Positions 62,722 through 64,000 of a DNA stretch of 64,000 nt are shown here, in pieces. A program made the translations under genes and the position numbers. Each line of letters begins with the position of its first letter. Position 1 is the stretch's first letter. Below the pieces are notes generated by a model, which was not told the DNA's origin, did not search any database, and saw only the letters and a list, made by a program, of their open reading frames with translations. The DNA is from Truepera radiovictrix DSM 17093 (GTDB taxonomy: Bacteria; Deinococcota; Deinococci; Deinococcales; Trueperaceae). The stretch is from positions 462,001 through 526,000 of the forward strand of contig NC_014221.1 in assembly GCF_000092425.1 (NCBI RefSeq), in the 5' to 3' direction.

Positions 62722-63330
62722 ATGCAGAAGCGGACGTTGCTGGTAGTGAGCAGCTTGCTCTTGGGGACCGCCCTAGTTGGTTGCCAGCGGACGGGTGGCG
62801 CGCTTGACCCAGGGGGCGACCCTAGTGAGCCGGAGCCGGTCTACGAGCGCTCGGACTTTATGATCCCCTGCCTCGAGGTCGCGCTGGATGCGGACGGCGA
62901 CGCCCCCTACACCCTAGAGGTTGGTTCGGAGCTGACGCTCGAGCTCCTCGCGACCAACGTCTGTGACGAACCGCTCGGGCTCGAGTACGACGCCAGCCCC
63001 ACGCAGACGCAGCTTTTGGTGCTTGACGCCGACGGGCGCGTCGTGTGGAGCGCCCCGCGGTCGAACCTGCCCTACCCCGATGTCCTTTTGCGCGTCACGC
63101 TGGCACCCGGTGAGACGATGAGCTGGCCCAACCGGGACGACCCGACGGGAGCTGGACGGCATGCGCCCGTGGTCTTTACCGGGCTCGACAACGCGGGGAG
63201 GGCCCTCGCGGCGGGGGCGTACACGCTCGTGGGGCGGCTCAGCGTGGGGCAGGTCGAGGTAGGGCCACCGTCCGAGGCCCCGGAGCCGGGGACCATCGAC
63301 ACGGAGCCGCAGCCGCTCACGTTGCGCTGA
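62722..63330 (+). CDS. BsuPI-like lipoprotein, copy 2
   Basis: 202 residues from ATG 62722. Lipobox LLLGTALVGCQRT (Cys near 21). It shares YERSDFMIPCLEVALDA, TNVCDEPLGLEYD, LLVLDADGRVVWS, TLAPGETMSWPNRD and AAGAYTLVGRL with copy 1, in the same order, so the pair arose by duplication. About half of the residues differ. A bidirectional terminator follows at 63341. Confidence 0.7.
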   Translation: MQKRTLLVVSSLLLGTALVGCQRTGGALDPGGDPSEPEPVYERSDFMIPCLEVALDADGDAPYTLEVGSELTLELLATNVCDEPLGLEYDASPTQTQLLVLDADGRVVWSAPRSNLPYPDVLLRVTLAPGETMSWPNRDDPTGAGRHAPVVFTGLDNAGRALAAGAYTLVGRLSVGQVEVGPPSEAPEPGTIDTEPQPLTLR

Positions 63331-63340
63331 CGCTCGCAGC

Positions 63341-63371
63341 GCCCGTACGGTGAAGCTTGGGCCGTACGGGC
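63341..63371. terminator. Bidirectional hairpin between the lipoprotein gene and recJ
   Basis: GCCCGTACGG (63341-63350) and CCGTACGGGC (63362-63371) form a perfect 10-bp stem, followed by CCTTCGTTGG on the plus strand. It sits between two convergent genes 61 bases apart, so it can serve both. Confidence 0.7.
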
Positions 63372-63390
63372 CCTTCGTTGGGTGTGGCGG

Positions 63391-64000
63391 TTACGTGCGC
63401 TTCGGCCCGGCCTCCGAAGGGCCAAAGAGCGTCCAGACCGTCTCCGCGAACGCCACGTCCGAGAGGGCGCGGTAGGCCTTGAGAAAGCCCTGCAATTTGT
63501 AGCGCTCCAAAAGCCCTTTGACGAAGCTCTCGGAGCTGTAAGGGTCGCGCTTCTGGCCCCGGAGGGCGTGGCCCGAAGGGCCGACCAGCTCCAACTCCTC
63601 CAAGATCCGCCGGCAGAGCTGCGCCTTGGGGGTGTCCGCGGGCAAAGGGGTGCCGCGCCGCAGGCAGACGAAAGCGCGGCGCACCTCGCTCAAAGTCGGT
63701 GGGAGGGGGAGCGCCGCTAGGCGCCCCAGCTCCGCCTCGGGGAGGTCGAAAGAGAGGGGCTCGCCGCGCCGCACGAGCGCCGCCAAAGGTGCGGTGAGCT
63801 GCAGGAGGTCGGCGCTCAAGGGGACTTCGCGCACCCACCGCGCGTCGACCCCTTCGGGGGGTGGGCCGCGGTAGAGCGGTCGCCGCACCGCGGAGGGGGT
63901 GCTTAGCTCGAGCGGCGCGGCGGGGCGCACGTCGTCGGCCAGGAGCTCGAGCTGCGTTTTGCCCTGCCAGGTGTTCTCGCGCAGGGTGACGGCCGCATTG
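63391..64000 (-). CDS. recJ: Single-stranded-DNA exonuclease RecJ, C-terminal part
   Basis: Only the last 203 residues are in the window; the start lies beyond 64000. The visible part begins NAAVTLRENTWQGKTQLELL followed by ADDVRPAAP, which is the end of the RecJ OB-fold region. A C-terminal extension follows (LSADLLQLTAPLAALVRRGE, RRILEELELVGPSGHALRG, LLERYKLQGFLKAYRALSD), as found in Deinococcus RecJ. RecJ degrades single strands 5' to 3' in RecF-pathway repair. Identification rests on the short OB-fold piece and tail style, so it is probable rather than certain. Confidence 0.75.
   Translation of the reverse strand, partial: NAAVTLRENTWQGKTQLELLADDVRPAAPLELSTPSAVRRPLYRGPPPEGVDARWVREVPLSADLLQLTAPLAALVRRGEPLSFDLPEAELGRLAALPLPPTLSEVRRAFVCLRRGTPLPADTPKAQLCRRILEELELVGPSGHALRGQKRDPYSSESFVKGLLERYKLQGFLKAYRALSDVAFAETVWTLFGPSEAGPKRT

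Overview
The window is GC-rich, densely coding bacterial chromosome. Gene content, the style of the CRISPR repeat, and the frequent pattern of a TANNNT box a few bases before an AUG all point to the Deinococcota, most likely a Truepera-like member. That placement is inference from memory of the group, not from a database search. No replication origin or rRNA operon is present. Three tRNA genes and one degraded integrated element are.

Layout: (1) 1-4940, minus strand: a tightly overlapping system I cytochrome c maturation operon, ccdA-ccmA-ccmB-ccmC-ccmD-ccmE-ccmF, running off the left edge. (2) 5111-5481: tRNA-Lys, tRNA-Glu and tRNA-Val behind a near-consensus promoter. (3) 5527-8493: a decayed tyrosine integrase beside tRNA-Val, a RelE/XRE toxin-antitoxin pair, an unrecognised ORF with a tandem repeat, and a HicA/DUF1902 pair. 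(4) 8660-16052: a CRISPR locus with two arrays (9 and 11 repeats, both read from the minus strand) that share nearly identical leaders. It also holds cas2, cas1, two different CARF-HEPN proteins and cas6. No Cas10 or Cascade gene is visible. (5) 16075-22374: a DOMON-like surface protein, yvcK, rapZ, a SPOR protein and hisH-hisB-hisC. (6) 22465-32149: a long minus-strand block, nfeD-floA-(unknown)-phoH-pgpH-ybeY-dgkA-cdd plus a TPR protein, closely matching the Bacillus yqeZ-to-cdd order. (7) 32367-41934: FGGY kinase, PKD lipoprotein, argB, a phosphohexomutase, a coiled-coil lipoprotein, an M24 peptidase, tpiA, a Bor-like lipoprotein and a small secreted protein. (8) 42067-51645: lon, argS, a stress-protein-like membrane protein, a VWA lipoprotein and a large FAD/Fe-S oxidoreductase. 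(9) 51936-61932: a sugar utilisation cluster with an AraR-type regulator, an operator-overlapped promoter, an ABC importer without ATPase, YesL, a GH38 alpha-mannosidase, a Gfo/Idh/MocA oxidoreductase and a broken sugar isomerase. (10) 62021-64000: two paralogous BsuPI-like lipoproteins and the C-terminal part of recJ.

How the parts work together: the ccm genes build c-type cytochromes outside the membrane. The CRISPR locus carries adaptation (Cas1-Cas2), crRNA processing (Cas6) and second-messenger-activated RNase genes, so its interference complex should lie elsewhere. The sugar cluster probably imports and hydrolyses mannosides under a GntR/LacI-type repressor.

The most unusual observations are: a palindromic pair plus a third copy of DnaA-box sequence (TTATCCACA) conserved in both CRISPR leaders; evidence for ATA or ATC start codons in phoH, ccmE and possibly one island ORF; a set of candidate leaderless promoters; and 42-bp coding tandem repeats in unrelated genes that share a core sequence.
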